A DNA stretch of 64,000 nt from Phragmites australis (Eukaryota; Streptophyta; Magnoliopsida; Poales; Poaceae), in the NCBI RefSeq assembly GCF_958298935.1, contig NC_084927.1, positions 24,936,001 to 25,000,000 of the forward strand, read 5' to 3'. Position numbers and translations under genes: made by a program. Of this stretch, positions 46,574 through 59,060 are shown piece by piece. How positions within the stretch are numbered: position 1 is the stretch's first letter; every line of letters starts with the position of its first letter. The notes under the pieces are model-generated. The model saw nothing but the letters and a program-made list of their open reading frames with translations. It made no database searches and was not told the origin of the DNA.

Positions 46574-46699
46574 CAAAAACATAAATAGAAAAAACTCGAT
46601 TTTCTGGGCAGTTGGGTGTAGTTGTGCACTTGGCAAGAGGCGTGGGCTGAAGATGTTGAGATCTTCCGGGCTAGCCCATTAGGGGCAACCCAATTGTGA

Positions 46700-49068
46700 G
46701 AGCTTTTTTTGTTTATATATGTTTTTCTTTAATATTTTCAAATTTACAGGTTCGTTTAAAAAATTGCAACAATAATTTACTGTTGCTTATTCATCGAGCG
46801 AGATTAAGGTCTCACTGAACGAACGGGCGATACCTTATGGACCTCACGTAATAAGAAACCGGTAGATAGACGGGACCTATAAGATATTGTCTGTTCAGTG
46901 GGTGAAACCTTGATCTCGCCCTCTTGCGCCACTGGACCCATCAAAAGAAATCGTCCATAGATAGTGCGATAACTTTTTTTTAGGGCACTGTCATGATGCT
47001 CTCGCGAGTGGTGACTATGCGATGCTCTCGTGAATATATGTGTATTGTATTCACATGTTTTTCATTTAATTCTCGATTTTATCAGAGGTATAAGATAGTC
47101 TAATTTTTTTAAATATTTTCATGAGTAAATCAGAGCTTACTAGTAACCTATTTTAATTAGTATGATTCAAAACTCCTAAGCCAATATTTAATTAAATTCT
47201 CCAAAGCAGCATACTTTTATAACTTATAGTGATTTTTATACTCAAAAAATTCCAAAAATAAGAAAAAATTCACTAATATTTTTATCATGTGATATACTAA
47301 TTTATAAAAATGTTTCAACTCTAGGTTATTGGGTGGAAAAAAGTAAGTTCCTTTGTAGTACTCCATTTATATGTATTTTTATCATTTCATGTGATTTTCT
47401 CTTTTTAACTCAATTTGTGTTGATGTAAAGAATAAGGGATGCCTTGTTAGCGGGGGCCACACCAATAAATATCAATCGGCAGTAGATATTCTCAAGACCA
47501 TAGTTTCATCGCGTGACCAGACGGGGCTCGCGCGACCAGTCTCCTAGTCGTAGAAGTAAACCTTGCGACCAGCCCCTTCTAGTCACGGGGCAAGTACTCA
47601 CCTAACTAGTCTAAACTCATTTAATGTCATCCACTCAAGTATTTTTCTTCTCCAGACACCTCCTTTCAGTGAGAAAAATCGTGGCTGGCGCAGAAGTGTA
47701 GTGCCCCGTCCCGTAGCATTAAATGTTACGAGATGGACTTGTAGGCAAGCGTGGCGCCATTTGGTGGAAGGGACAGAGCACGCTAGACGACCAGGCAAGT
47801 GGGATGGTCTCACAGGCGAGCGTGTGGCGTGCAGTGACAGGATGACTGCACGAACGAGCGTGCGATGTATCGTGATGGGACGGGGCAGGCCGGTTGACTG
47901 AAGCGGGGCGTGCATGCCTATCCATTGTCATCATAAGCTAGAAATAGTTGGATCCGTCAGAATTAGACTGGTCACAACGTTGGCACGATCTTGTATGTAT
48001 ATCTTTCCCTCCTCTACTATATAAAGGGGGAGAACCGGGCTTGTATGATACGAAACACATTCTGTTACAAGTTCATACACTCTATAAGAAAATACACAAG
48101 ATATAGCGCTATTATCCCACGGAAGGACTGAACCTGGATAAATTTTTGTTTTCTTGAGTTACATTCGACACACACCCATCAGAAATATTGATCACGCGCC
48201 TATCGTCCTATACACCACGGATACATTGTTAAGGGTCAACTCTCAACAATTTGAATTTAAACAAATTCAAGATGCACAATCAATTTATAAAAGCAGTACA
48301 GATTGAAGAGTGTAGCTTGAATTTGTTTGAATTCAAATTGAGTTAAAAAGAAAAAAACATATGAAATGATAAAAATGCATATAAATAGAGCACTATAAAG
48401 GAACTTACTTTTTCATCAAATAATCTAGAGTTGAAACATTTTTATAAATTAGTACATCACATGATAAGAATATTAGTGATTTTTTTTCTAATTTTTGGGA
48501 ATTATTCGAGGCATTAAAAATTTCTATAAGTTATAAAAGTAGACTACTTTGGAGGATTTTAATTAAATATTAGCTTAGGATTTTTATCAAATCAATTAAA
48601 ATAGGTTGCTAGTAAGCGTTTACTAATGAAAATGTTTAAGTTTTTTGAACTACTCTTGTATCTCTGATAAAATCGAGAATTAAATGAAAAACATGTAAAC
48701 ATAGTACACGTATAGTCACCAGAGCATCGTATAGCCATGACTCACGAGAGCATCGTGATAGTGCGCGCCAAAAAAAGCTATCGCTCAATCATTGGGCAAT
48801 TTCTTTTGGTGGATTTACTGGTGTAAGATCTCGCCCGTTTAGAGGGTGAGATCAAGATCTCACTGAACTAGCGACACCTGGTGAGTCTCGCTTGTCCACC
48901 GGTTTTTTATTAACTGATAGGTGGGACTTACAAAGTATCGTCTGTTCATCGAGTAAGACCCTGATCTCACCCTGTGAATGGGCGACGGTAGACTATTGTT
49001 GTAATTTTTTGAAATAGACGTGTAAATTTAAAAATATTAAAGAAAAAATATATAAATAAAAAATTCCC
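46700..49068. mobile_element. Foldback Mutator-like element with long inverted arms, split by a solo LTR
   Basis: The left arm (46700-47417, continuing at 48254-48271) is the reverse complement of the right arm (48316-49068) over almost its whole length, with scattered mismatches and small indels. Shared blocks include TTTCATTTAATTCTCGATTTT, ACTTTTATAACTTATAG and TTTATAAAAATGTTTCAAC. Only about 44 bases of loop remain once the nested LTR is removed. Flanking 9-mers CAATTGTGA (46691-46699) and AAATTGTGA (49069-49077) match at eight of nine positions, the Mutator duplication length. Ends begin GAGCTTTTTT / GGGAATTTTT. There is no coding capacity. A transcript across it would form a long hairpin. 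It lies between the 3' ends of the two convergent transporters. Confidence 0.85.
47418..48248 (+). mobile_element. Solo LTR, 831 bp
   Basis: Starts TGTTGATGTAAAG and ends CTCTCAACA, flanked by the perfect 5-bp target duplication ATTTG (47413-47417 and 48249-48253). A TATA box with downstream GGGGG (CTATATAAAGGGGG, about 48016-48029) marks its promoter. No internal retrotransposon sequence or second LTR is present, as expected after recombination between the two LTRs. It sits inside the foldback element near its loop, so it inserted later. Confidence 0.88.
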
Positions 49069-49077
49069 AAATTGTGA

Positions 49078-49520
49078 CACCTTTCTGCCGAGTCCTGACG
49101 ATTCTTAGGATTTTGTCATGCTTTTTTGTCATGCGTGCGCTTAAACACTAATGTCAGTATGTACTGAGGCAGAGGGATTCGATTCGCAACTCCCAGTTAC
49201 ATGTTGCTCATTTGCTAGCGAGCGAGTTCCTATAGCTTGCAAACAAGGAATTAAAATTGGCTAACCACAGAAATTTACATGATAGAGCTTCTTAGGCGAT
49301 TAAGTCTCTATAGCCAGAGAAATCTACATATTTCTGGCGACAAGTCTCGAAATGTACCACATGGATGAGCTTCTTAGGCCATCCTGAACCAACACTTGAT
49401 TCATCACTCATCACACTAACACACACATAGTATACATCAAGGCCCGTTCTTGATACACCACATTTCCCTTCTCAACAATCTATTGGTAGTAGCACATACC
49501 AAGCATAAGCTAATTCTGGA
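49078..49520. other. 3' flank of transporter B
   Basis: No gene. It probably includes the 3' untranslated region of the minus-strand transporter, whose stop codon is at 49521-49523. Confidence 0.45.
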
Positions 49521-52500
49521 TTAGGTCGACTCGTCTCCATACTTGTGGTCCTTTACGAACCTGCCCCAGTACCAGTGGCGCGCGAAGACGTGGCCCATGG
49601 ACTCGAGGGGCACGCCCTTGGTCTCCGGCACCAACGCCACGGCGAAGGCGGTCATCACCACGAGCCAGCACGCGTAGAACACGAACGCGCCGTACTTGAA
49701 GCAGCACAGCATCGCCAGGAAGCACTGCGCCTGCACGAAGTTGAGCCCCAGGTTGAGCGCCACGGCCACGCCCTGCCCCGCCGACCGGACCTCTACGGGG
49801 TATATCTCGCCGGGGACGGCCCAGAACAGCGCGCCCCACGACCAGCTGAAGCTCGCGGAGAAGATGAACGTCACGGCCAGCACCGTCACCGCGTACCCCT
49901 TCGGCATCTTGCTCCCGTTGCCGAGGTGTGAGCCAACTATGCTCGCCATTGTCACCTGCGAAGTACCTTTTTTTGTTGTAGTCAAGGTTCGAGTGTGCGT
50001 ACGTAAGAATTAAAGAATGTAATATGTGAAGCCTCTGTATGCCTGGCACGTGAACATGAGCGCGCCACCGATGATGAAGAGCAGCTTCCGGCCGTAGCGG
50101 TCCATAGCGAATCCCGACGCGAGGATGCCGCCGATGTTCATCACGCCGAGGATGATGGCGCCCATCAGGGCGGCGTCGCTCTCGAACCCGACCGTCCGGA
50201 ACAGTATCGGCGAGAAGAAGGCGGTCACGGCCACCCCGGTGAGGTTCAGGAACACTGGGAACGCCACGGCCATCACCAGGTATGGCCGGTACTCCCGCCG
50301 CAGGATCCGCCGGAACGCGCCCTCCTCGTTCTGCCGGTCGTGCTCCACGGCGGAGAGTATATCGCCGAACTCGGCGTCGATGTCCACGCCCTTGCCGCGC
50401 ACCCGCTGGAGCGCGGCGCGGGCGGCGTCGTGCTTCCCGCGCAGCACGAGGCTGCTGGGAGTGTCCGGGATGAACGTGGCGCCCACCACCATGACGGCAG
50501 CCGGGACGGCCGCGAGGCCGAGGGACAGGCGCCAGCCCCACCCGGGGATCCGCGACGTGCCGTAGTTGATCAGGTTGGCGACGAGGTACCCGATACTGAT
50601 GAACAGAGGGAATCCCGAGATGAACCCGCCGCGCCAGCGCGGCGGCGACATCTCGGCGAGGTACACTGGCGTGGCCTGGCCGGAGAACCCGAGGCCCAAA
50701 CCGAGCAGCATCCTCCCGATGATCAGCATGGCAATGTTCGCGGCGGCAGCGTTGACGAGGGCGCCCACGAAGAACAGGCTCCCCCCGATCAGCATGATGG
50801 CCTGGCGCCCGACTCGGCGGGTGACCCGGCTTGCCACCAGCGTCCCCACCATGCCGAACGCGTACAGCGACGAGGTGAAGGCCGTGAGCGCCTGGTTGTT
50901 GTACATGCAGTACACGTCCTTGTTCGCGTGCGCCGTCCTCTTCAGCAACCCCGGGAAGAACTTCTTGAGGAAAGACTCCATCTCCGACACTCCTCCTGGT
51001 GTCGTCGCGACACATGGACACCAAGATTCGGTTCAAGTGGAGGAAATTGAAGACAAGTGAAGCACTTAATCACTTGGAAAGTAAACCCAGCATCAATCAC
51101 TGATCCTTGCGATGTATCGTTTAGTTTTTCTGTTATTAAACTTAAACACAAATGAGCAATGCTTTTAAGCTCTGATACTGTGATATCCCCAGAATTTACC
51201 TAGTCATTCGAGCGCAAATTGCAAAAGCAGCCATCTCCATCCCATTCTTTCGCAAAAAAGAAGATATGCTCGTGAGTTAATCACAGGCCGAGAGCCCGAA
51301 ACCGAGTGGAAGAGTCGCACTGGGATTCGGCGTCTCCCCAACGATTGGCGACCCGAAAGAGCAAAGAGAAATTTTACGGTGGTCCAAAATTAATATGAGC
51401 CATCTATTTTTAGAGTCCAACAATCCAGATTAGTCAGAATATTAGTTATTTTCTACTTAGTAGTATAGGTAGTATATGTGAGTAGTATAGTAGTATTAGG
51501 GTTATTTTAGGAAGAAAAATACGTTGCATAAAACTAATTAACTGCAGTTATGTGTCTCTAAATAGAGTAATATTTCATTGTTATTTTAACATTTTAATCT
51601 GTCTTCGGCATGAGAGTTCATTTGCTACCCATCGGCTAGGGTTAGCGATCCGATGTTTGCGGCGTCAATTTTTCTATTAGTAAAAGCATGGTAGTTAATT
51701 TTAACAAAATTACCATAATTACTAAAATATCCAATTATATAGATCGTCGGATTAGATTTATACTACCTCTTACCTCTAGGTAGTATGGACCACCGTAAAA
51801 GAGCTCAAAACCAAACCTCGCGTGGCGGATTATGTACGGCAAGGCTCGATGCCTCTATCTACTGACGTAGAGCTTAGCACAAGGCGGCAACCGCTGACGG
51901 TCGCCCAGCTAACCGGCCGCTCGGCGTGGAAGCTCACTGAAACTGCACCGACGTGTCTACTGGCGCACCACGAAGTTCACGAGGCCGGGCAGTGCAGTGC
52001 AGGCGGTGGAATCGCCGTACGCTGCCCCGAACAGGGCCACCCAATCCATGAGATCGGATCGGGTTGGATTGTGTTCTCTGCACCCAGCCCAGCCGAGACG
52101 GAGCACAGGAGGACGAATCCCTGCCAGGAGGGCCCCTTTCGTTTGATGCTCCTTCGCCCCTGGCCGTCCTCATAATTCGGCCAGCGCAGGCTGCGCTTAT
52201 TTTTTTTAAAGAACGATGGCAAAAGGATTGTCCTGTTTTATTTAAAGAAACAGAGGTTCAACATCTCCAAACCTTAGCCAAAACAACAGGAGACACAATA
52301 TGCACCGTTCATCCGTGACTTTCTTTAAGCCGGATCCGACTTTGGGTGATGATCCACTGTGCCTGCACTGTTCCCGTAGTTCGCGAGCTTTTTGAGTACA
52401 TGAAGAAAAACTCAGTTTTGAAAGGACAGCAACTCATCACGAACTCCCCCACGATCGCACCCCTTTCGTCTTGGAATCTTAGATCTAGTAGCAAGATTTT

Positions 52501-53001
52501 AAAATTGTTTGTTTGCTTGTTCAGAGTGTGATGGAAGGCCACACCTACCACGCGGGGGTTAAAAATTAAATTTCGATTTGGGGATCTTTGGGACCGGGAC
52601 ATGGAAGAAGCTGCTAAGCAGAAAGAAACAAAGAGCCCTAGCAGAAACCGTGGCGCACACCTAGTATCCAATCCATCAGTTCTATCAGTTCTATCATGCA
52701 TATAAAGAAGAGAATCGATGAGGAGACGGACTGATCAAATCACAATCGATATGCGTGTACTATAGGATCCATCCGCCCATCCCAAAGGAACGAGCGAACA
52801 AACTGCACCGGTATTCATAACCGTGGCAGGGAAGCGGACAGAGATACGAGGGGTCGGCGGCGCACCTGAGATGCCAATGTCGTAGCCGAAGATGAGCCCG
52901 CCGGAGGCCGCCATGAGGCAGGCGACCACGACCGGGACGGTGAGGCCGCCGCCGTAGTCCGACATGCCGCCGCCGTTGAGGAGGAACCCGCCGGCGGGCA
53001 T
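49521..53001 (-). CDS. STP/MST-type monosaccharide/H+ symporter B, complete, three exons
   Basis: Plasma-membrane sugar symporter, 507 residues, on the minus strand. Exons are 52866-53001, 50043-50995 and 49521-49955. Intron 1 (1.87 kb) is GT-AG. Intron 2 (49956-50042, 87 bp) begins GC in CAG/GCATAC, a GC-AG intron needed to keep frame and to join CQ to VTMASIVG. Motifs: [109 protein letters not shown]. Helix 7 reads FLNLTGVAVTAFFSP, again without the canonical Gln-Gln and Asn. Exon 2 fuses what are exons 2 and 3 in gene A (no intron after GFSGQ). The ATG at 53001 gives MPAGGFLLNG, matching the family's MAGGGF start. It is convergent with gene A. Confidence 0.9.
51372..51800. mobile_element. 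MITE in intron 1 of transporter B
   Basis: Terminal inverted repeats TTTTACGGTGGTCC (51372-51385) and GGACCACCGTAAAA (51787-51800) are exact reverse complements. About 430 bp, AT-rich, non-coding. Flanks show no obvious duplication, so the superfamily is not assigned. Confidence 0.75.
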
Positions 53002-53175
53002 TTCCCAGCCGGTAGTCAAAGGCCGCCTCGCGCGGAGACGTGCTCCGGCGAGCTAGGCAAGGCGCGGCAGGCTGCAGGAGAGCCGAAAGCCTGGCAGTGG
53101 CAGGTCCCGAGGTTGATGCTGTTCAGAGTAGCTGAGTGTGGTGTGCTGCCATATGTTAGTGCCCAGGAGGTGTGT

Positions 53176-53183
53176 CTTTATAT
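53176..53183 (-). promoter_or_regulatory. TATA-like box of transporter B
   Basis: On the minus strand AATATAAAGACACACC lies about 175 bp upstream of the ATG at 53001. Confidence 0.4.
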
Positions 53184-54924
53184 TGTCCCCAACTGTTTTT
53201 TTAAGCACCGGATCTCTTACTCTCGGTCTTCTTTGAAGATCTCTTAGTAAAGTGTAAATCTTAAATTTAAATTTTGGACCGATAAAGATGTACCTTTTCA
53301 TCTTACCGGTGAGCCACGCGCTCGTTTGCAAACCCCCAAACTGTTTCGGGCTCTCAATTGGTCTCAGAAAGAAAAAGGAAAGAAAGTTTCTGGCTTCAAT
53401 TCAGAAAATTGTGAAACTGCTGGGGTATGGTAGCCTTTCTCTTCTGTCCTCACAAGTGGCATCCGAGGAATATATAAGTGACAAATTTTGCATAGAAGGT
53501 GGACTCCGGCAAATAATAATGAAGGCACTGCTCATCGAGTTGGGTCTGGGGCCCCGTTTGGACAAAATGATTGGACGGAGGGTGTACGTAGTTGGAAAAT
53601 ACATGTACCATACGGAAACACAATCAAGTTCACGCATGTTAGTCTTGTTATGCACCACGCATTCAAAGGTCGTTGTCCGTCTGGGTTCGACTCACGCGCA
53701 GTGGGAGTGCGACTGAGAGTGTGTGCGTGTGTATGTGCATGTGTGCTCCTCGTGTCCGCTCTCAGGCCGCTGGCCTCGGTGGCTCGGTAGACCCTTCTGC
53801 TCTCATTGGTCAAGAGGCCGCTTGTCATGTACTGTATTTGCTTACCGTAATTTACCATAGTAGATGGTAATACTCTTGGGATTTTTTTCCCCTTTAGAAA
53901 GTGAGGACCAGAGCAGTAATAGCCTTCCCCATTTCATGTTGGAAAGTTTGGACTATATGCAACGGATTCAAATGTACCTGGTCAAGCAACGTGATAAGTA
54001 TACGGAGGAGGAAAACGCCAGCCCTTTTCTCTGCTGTAAACTGGCGTTCTGTGCACGTCAGCACAACGTCACAAATCAAGCGCTGGTTCAAATAAGATAA
54101 CCCCCTCGCATGCAGCTCACGGCTCACGCAGTGCATGCACTCATCCAGAGCACATGGAAAGCTAGCAAGCCCTGGTGAAACCTTACTAGCAGAGAATGAA
54201 TTAAAAATAATAATTTTATGGGATCTGATCTCGTACATTTGAAACTGAGATCCAATATACATCGTGATAAATAACAATTTATTTTCTTTTTTATCTCCTC
54301 ATCTAAGATTTTTTATTTTACAGTAACTTTTATCATGTGTGATGCTATAAATTGAATTCAGAGCTCAAATACATTAGTGATCTCGTATGATTAGTTTTCT
54401 CGATTTCTACTGCAAAGTTAAGGGTTACATGGTTACTTGCACGATGAGATGAGACTGAGACGGAGGGAGCGATCGAATCATGGTCACGGCCCAGCGCAAG
54501 TAGAATTTCTGGGAAATAGCTAGAATGCTCGAGGGCGGTAGTGCGTGGTGCTCTATTGGGACATGGCTCATGGCTGTCGCGTTCTCTTCTACTGCGTGCG
54601 AGCGGCGCTCATCACATCACGCACGCTATCTTTTGGGTAGGCGAGTGGGACTACGACACGGGTGGTGTGTACAAACATGGGGATCGGGCAGTGATACGGT
54701 CGCGCATTGGCTGCCAGTTTTCAACTCCTCGTTGCGCACGAGTGTCACCGCCGGTTGCACCATCGCGACCTAAACATGATGTAGCTTCTCTCGACCTGCT
54801 CTAAACAAGATGTAGCCTTCTCGTTTACTTTTTTTCCCTTACAAAAAGTATACGGATGGATGGCAAGTACACACCCCACCTTTTGGTCTCATCGTGCATC
54901 GCGTAGCAATCCTTAGATTAGTGG
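53184..54924. other. Upstream flank of transporter B, no gene recognised
   Basis: Overlapping open frames between 53288 and 54804 match no known domains. A GTGTGTGCGTGTGTATGTGC stretch near 53719, after TCAAAGGTCGTTGTCCGTCTG, resembles the 3' region of grass LINEs, but no target duplication or A tail was found. Confidence 0.4.
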
Positions 54925-57794
54925 TTGAATTGCACATTCCAACAGATTTGCCATCACATATATACTTTAATTATAATGTCTGCATTAAAGTCTTACAATA
55001 ATATATTGCAACACAAAATGAATCACAACTTTTCCAAGCTTAATAAAGGATTACATTGCAGCAAAAGCTTAACGGGTATACCCAAACCCTATAAGCTACT
55101 TGTGTGCGGACGAAATCTAAATTTCTTATTCTCCATCGCCAACATCGGCGTAGTTGATTTGTGAGTCTTCATCTGAATCCAATAAAGCAAGAGTGAGTAC
55201 ATATAATATTCAGCAAGTGCTACCTCAAAAGATAAATAGATAGATAAGAGGTAGAACAAAGATAAGACTATATATCTTAAAGTTTCGGTGGAAAACAAGT
55301 TTTGATGTATAGGTTCAGTTTGCAAAGGCTGTTACAGTTCTGAGGAAAGCGGAGTTAAATTACGATTGACGAGTTGTTAGCCATAGGGAAGATACATTCA
55401 TTCCACCAATTTTCAAGTTTTATAATTGCTGTACACCCTGTCATTGCCAAGTCAAGATACATAGACTGCACTTTTCGAAAACACGAGCACATTACCCACT
55501 GACACACTATGAAGGAACTCATACTATTGAGCTAATCATTAAGACTAAACCATATGTCATCCATGACTATAGACATAGCTATTCGAATAGATTTACACTC
55601 TACAGAGGTTGCATAACTTCATCCATACGATATGCACATACCCACACCACCATTGTGGTAAAAATTGGCAGAATGAGATCCATACCCACCAGCATCGCTA
55701 TGATATCCTCCCTCGGGACTATTGGGCGGGGAAATAAAGCAAAGTATCTTATTTAAGGGAGGCTCAAACATAGCCCTCAAGATAGCACTAGCTAGACCTC
55801 AGGACTCCATATAGATTGCCTGAGTCTTTTTCTGATCCCTAGTGTCCTCCAATCTATTAGGTGGGTACCGAGCTAAGTTAGTAGAGTCAATGACCAAGTT
55901 TTACCCATACAAGATGTGTGATTGTACGGAGTGTGAGGAACGGTGATATTTTAAGAGGAGGATAAATTAGGATAAATTAATGGCTCTAAAAATTTCATAA
56001 GATAAATCTATCTTAATTTCTATCTAAATGTGTTATAGATTTATCTAGTGTGTCTACTCTACCGCTCAAAAGGATTATAACATACTCTATCAAGTTAAAT
56101 TACTAGTATGTAAATACAGAAACGTAAATAAAGTAAAGAGATAATCTTGGCACAAGAGATTTTTATTTCGTGGTATTGGTGGCACATGAGCCATCCCTAG
56201 TCCACGTTGGCACTCCACAAAGGATATGCTACCGGTCACCAAACTCTTCCGGTCACGACTCTTAAGCTACCAAGTCACTAAAATAAGGTCTCAAGCACGA
56301 TGAACCACTAAACCATTAAGATGAGGTCTCACCATTAACCTCTCTTCCAGTTACTTGTGCGTTGTCTTCACTTTAGACCTCTAGTCACAAAGATAAAGGT
56401 CTCCACATTTTCGTACAATCACAAAGATGAGATCAACACACTCAATTCGGTGAGGATTAGAGAGGTATCCAACTAGATTCACCCTAGAACTCTTCGTGCC
56501 ACCTTCCTCCGGGGTCCTTGTGGGTCGGCTAAGGGGATTTCGTCAGCGCTGCACTGGATTTGGGCAGCGGCGGTTGTGTAGTGGAACTCACCTCTCTGTT
56601 CTGCCGGTTCTAAGGAGAAGAAAGCAAGGGGGTGTATGAGAGAGAGAGAGACTAAGAGAGCAGAGAAGATAATCTAAGGCGACAAGCGTCCTTGGTAAAG
56701 GAAATAAGCGTAAGCCTGTCCTTTGCCTGTCCTTGAAGCAGCTCGGTGGCAGCCTTGGTCGATAAGGAATGGGAAAGTCCAAGCAAACAGTAACCGCCAA
56801 TGAACAGTAATAGACAAGACTGATGAACGTTGAACAGAGAGAGAGAGTGTGAGAGGGAAGATCTGAGGGGAGAGAGAGGTACTTGAATGAAAAATTCAAT
56901 TTGATGCATTTGAATTTGAAACTATATTATGATAATTCAAATTGAATAACTTGAATTTCCATTATGATTTGACACGATTTTGGAACAAGGATTTAAATTA
57001 TGAGATTTGAACTTGAATCCCAATTTCACCGAACTGAATTGAATTCACGAAACGATTAAACTGGAATGCATATGATTATATCTTGAACGTTTCGAATTTG
57101 CATTTGAATACGAAATCGATGTGTACTGAATCTAGCTTTGGATAGGATTTGAGATAAAGAAGAAATCGGGAGTGTATCCCAAGGTTCAATATAAATAAAT
57201 TCAAATCCAAATATTTGAATTTGAAACTAATTTGAATTGAGCTAGAATATCAAACTAAGATTTGAATTGAGCGTGGATAAGAGAGGGATTAGATTTAGAT
57301 TGGGATTTGTCAGAGATCGAATTTGATTATAGGAAAAAGGGAATTGGTACAGAATAATTCAACTATTTGAATTATTGATCAAATTCAAATTTAGGGATAA
57401 TTCAATTTAACCTTGAATTATGGATTTGACTTGAATTGGAAGATCAATTTTCAAGGATTGAATTTGGATTAGGATTCAGCCGAAAAGAACTAAAACATGA
57501 TTCAAATTTGAAAAACATTTAAATTTAAATCGCCACACAAGGAAACAAGGACACCGAGAAACCAATTGCAATTGCTCGAGTTGATGCAGGTTTCGAATTT
57601 AGAAATTAACTCCAATGAATTTTGGAATATATAGTCCAAATAATAATATATATATGTATATATGCACATACGAATATAAACATACACATATATATATTTC
57701 TCGATTTTATGTTGGCTTAATTTATTTAATCATTTTTTAAAATATGAGTGCATTTTGGCTATTTTTTAAATGTTAAAACGCAGGGTGTAACATA
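54925..57794 (-). mobile_element. LTR-retrotransposon debris, minus orientation, composite
   Basis: On the minus strand an LTR-like start TGTTACACCCTGCG lies at about 57794. It is followed by long AT-rich stretches of GAATTTGAAATT-type words (56890-57530), as in many grass gypsy LTRs. Around 56130-56520, phrases such as TAATCTTGGCACAAGAGAT resemble a common copia-related grass repeat, so nesting is likely. No coding domain and no second boundary were seen. Confidence 0.4.
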
Positions 57795-59060
57795 AGGTTT
57801 GCCTTATAGCCTAAAACATGTATGGCTGTCTAAAATTTTCTACATCTAAAATTACTCTTAAGCTAGCTAAAGAGCTAAATCTAAACCTACGACAAAGCAT
57901 AAGCAAAGTAAATAAAGTATATTAAAAGCTAATTAAATTATAAAAATTATGAAATTGATATGGTTGGATAGATCTTGAATTTATATGAATATTGGTGAAA
58001 AAATCTTAAAATTGACATGCTTGGTCCGCAATGGAACGAGTTCACAGTACAATGGTGGCTCGGCTTGGTTCAGCTGGTGGCTCGACTTTGGCGATTCGAC
58101 TTGGCTCACTCGGTTTGGCTCAAGTTTGGTTTAGTGGGGCCCACACGTAAGTTGTACAGGAGAGAGATGGCTTGGGCCCACTTGTTAGCATGGTGAGTGG
58201 ATAAGGAGGAGGGCTGGCTCAGGCAGTTCACTTCTGTTGGTTCAGAGAGAGATCGAGGGAGAGGGGGAGGTAGAGAGATAAGAGAGCGAGGAAGAGGGTA
58301 GAGGCAGCGAAGATCTTGCTGATGATGTGGAAAAGAACGATGATAGATGTGGGGACAACAGATCCGCTGGTGGCTGGGGCCGCACCGATGGTGGAGCCCA
58401 GAATCTCAAGCTCCTCTGCGGTGGCAGCGCAATAGGATCGATGGCGGCAACTGATTCTCGAATGAGATAGGTTATGGTTTGGAAGGAGAAGATGGGAAGG
58501 GGGGAGAGGGGCGGAGAAGGGGTCTCACCGGTGAAGGGTGGCTGTTGATAGAGAAGATGGTCGGGGCGGCGATGACGGCCAATTGCTCATGGAAAACAGA
58601 GGGAGGAGGCGGTGCAGAGGGGTGGGAGAGGGGAATGAAGGGTAGTGGCTCGGCGAGGAAAGGCGAGCTCAACCTCCTTTTATGCCAAAGGAGAGCGAGG
58701 ATAGACGGTAGTGTGGGGCGTGTGGTGGCAATATGGTGCCTGATGCTGTTTTGAATCGCGCGATGTGCACGTTAGATCTGCGGGAGGCGGAGTAGGGAAA
58801 AGGTGGTCAACGTGGGATTCATGTTGTGATAGGGTAGGGCAGCGAGATTATTGTTTTGACGTGAGGTTAGAGGAGAAATGTTTTTATCTTTTTTTAGGGG
58901 GGGGGGGGGGGGATTTTTTGGGTGTTACACCTCGTCGCGTCTGCTCCGTGCGGGTGAGAGAGCGAAACAGCTACCGGAGTACCGGACTACGACTTGGGTG
59001 GAGGCTGTGCACCTATGCACGCACTCTACGCTACTCACGTGCCGTGGCTCCTAGAAAGTG
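57795..59060. other. Probable retrotransposon LTR sequence, no gene
   Basis: Ends near 58930 in GGGTGTTACACC, which on the minus strand reads TGTAACACCCAAAAAATCC, a common grass gypsy LTR start. The interior is AT-rich, then purine-rich and GC-rich (58240-58760). The open frame at 58479-58754 is a low-complexity Gly/Glu/Arg product and not convincing. Confidence 0.35.

Noticed and set aside
49510..51036. 508-codon minus-strand open frame
   Set aside because: It is a shifted reading of transporter B exons in very GC-rich sequence; the true frame carries the STP motifs.
57640..57700. TATATG-rich stretch as a microsatellite of interest
   Set aside because: Short, imperfect and inside retrotransposon debris.
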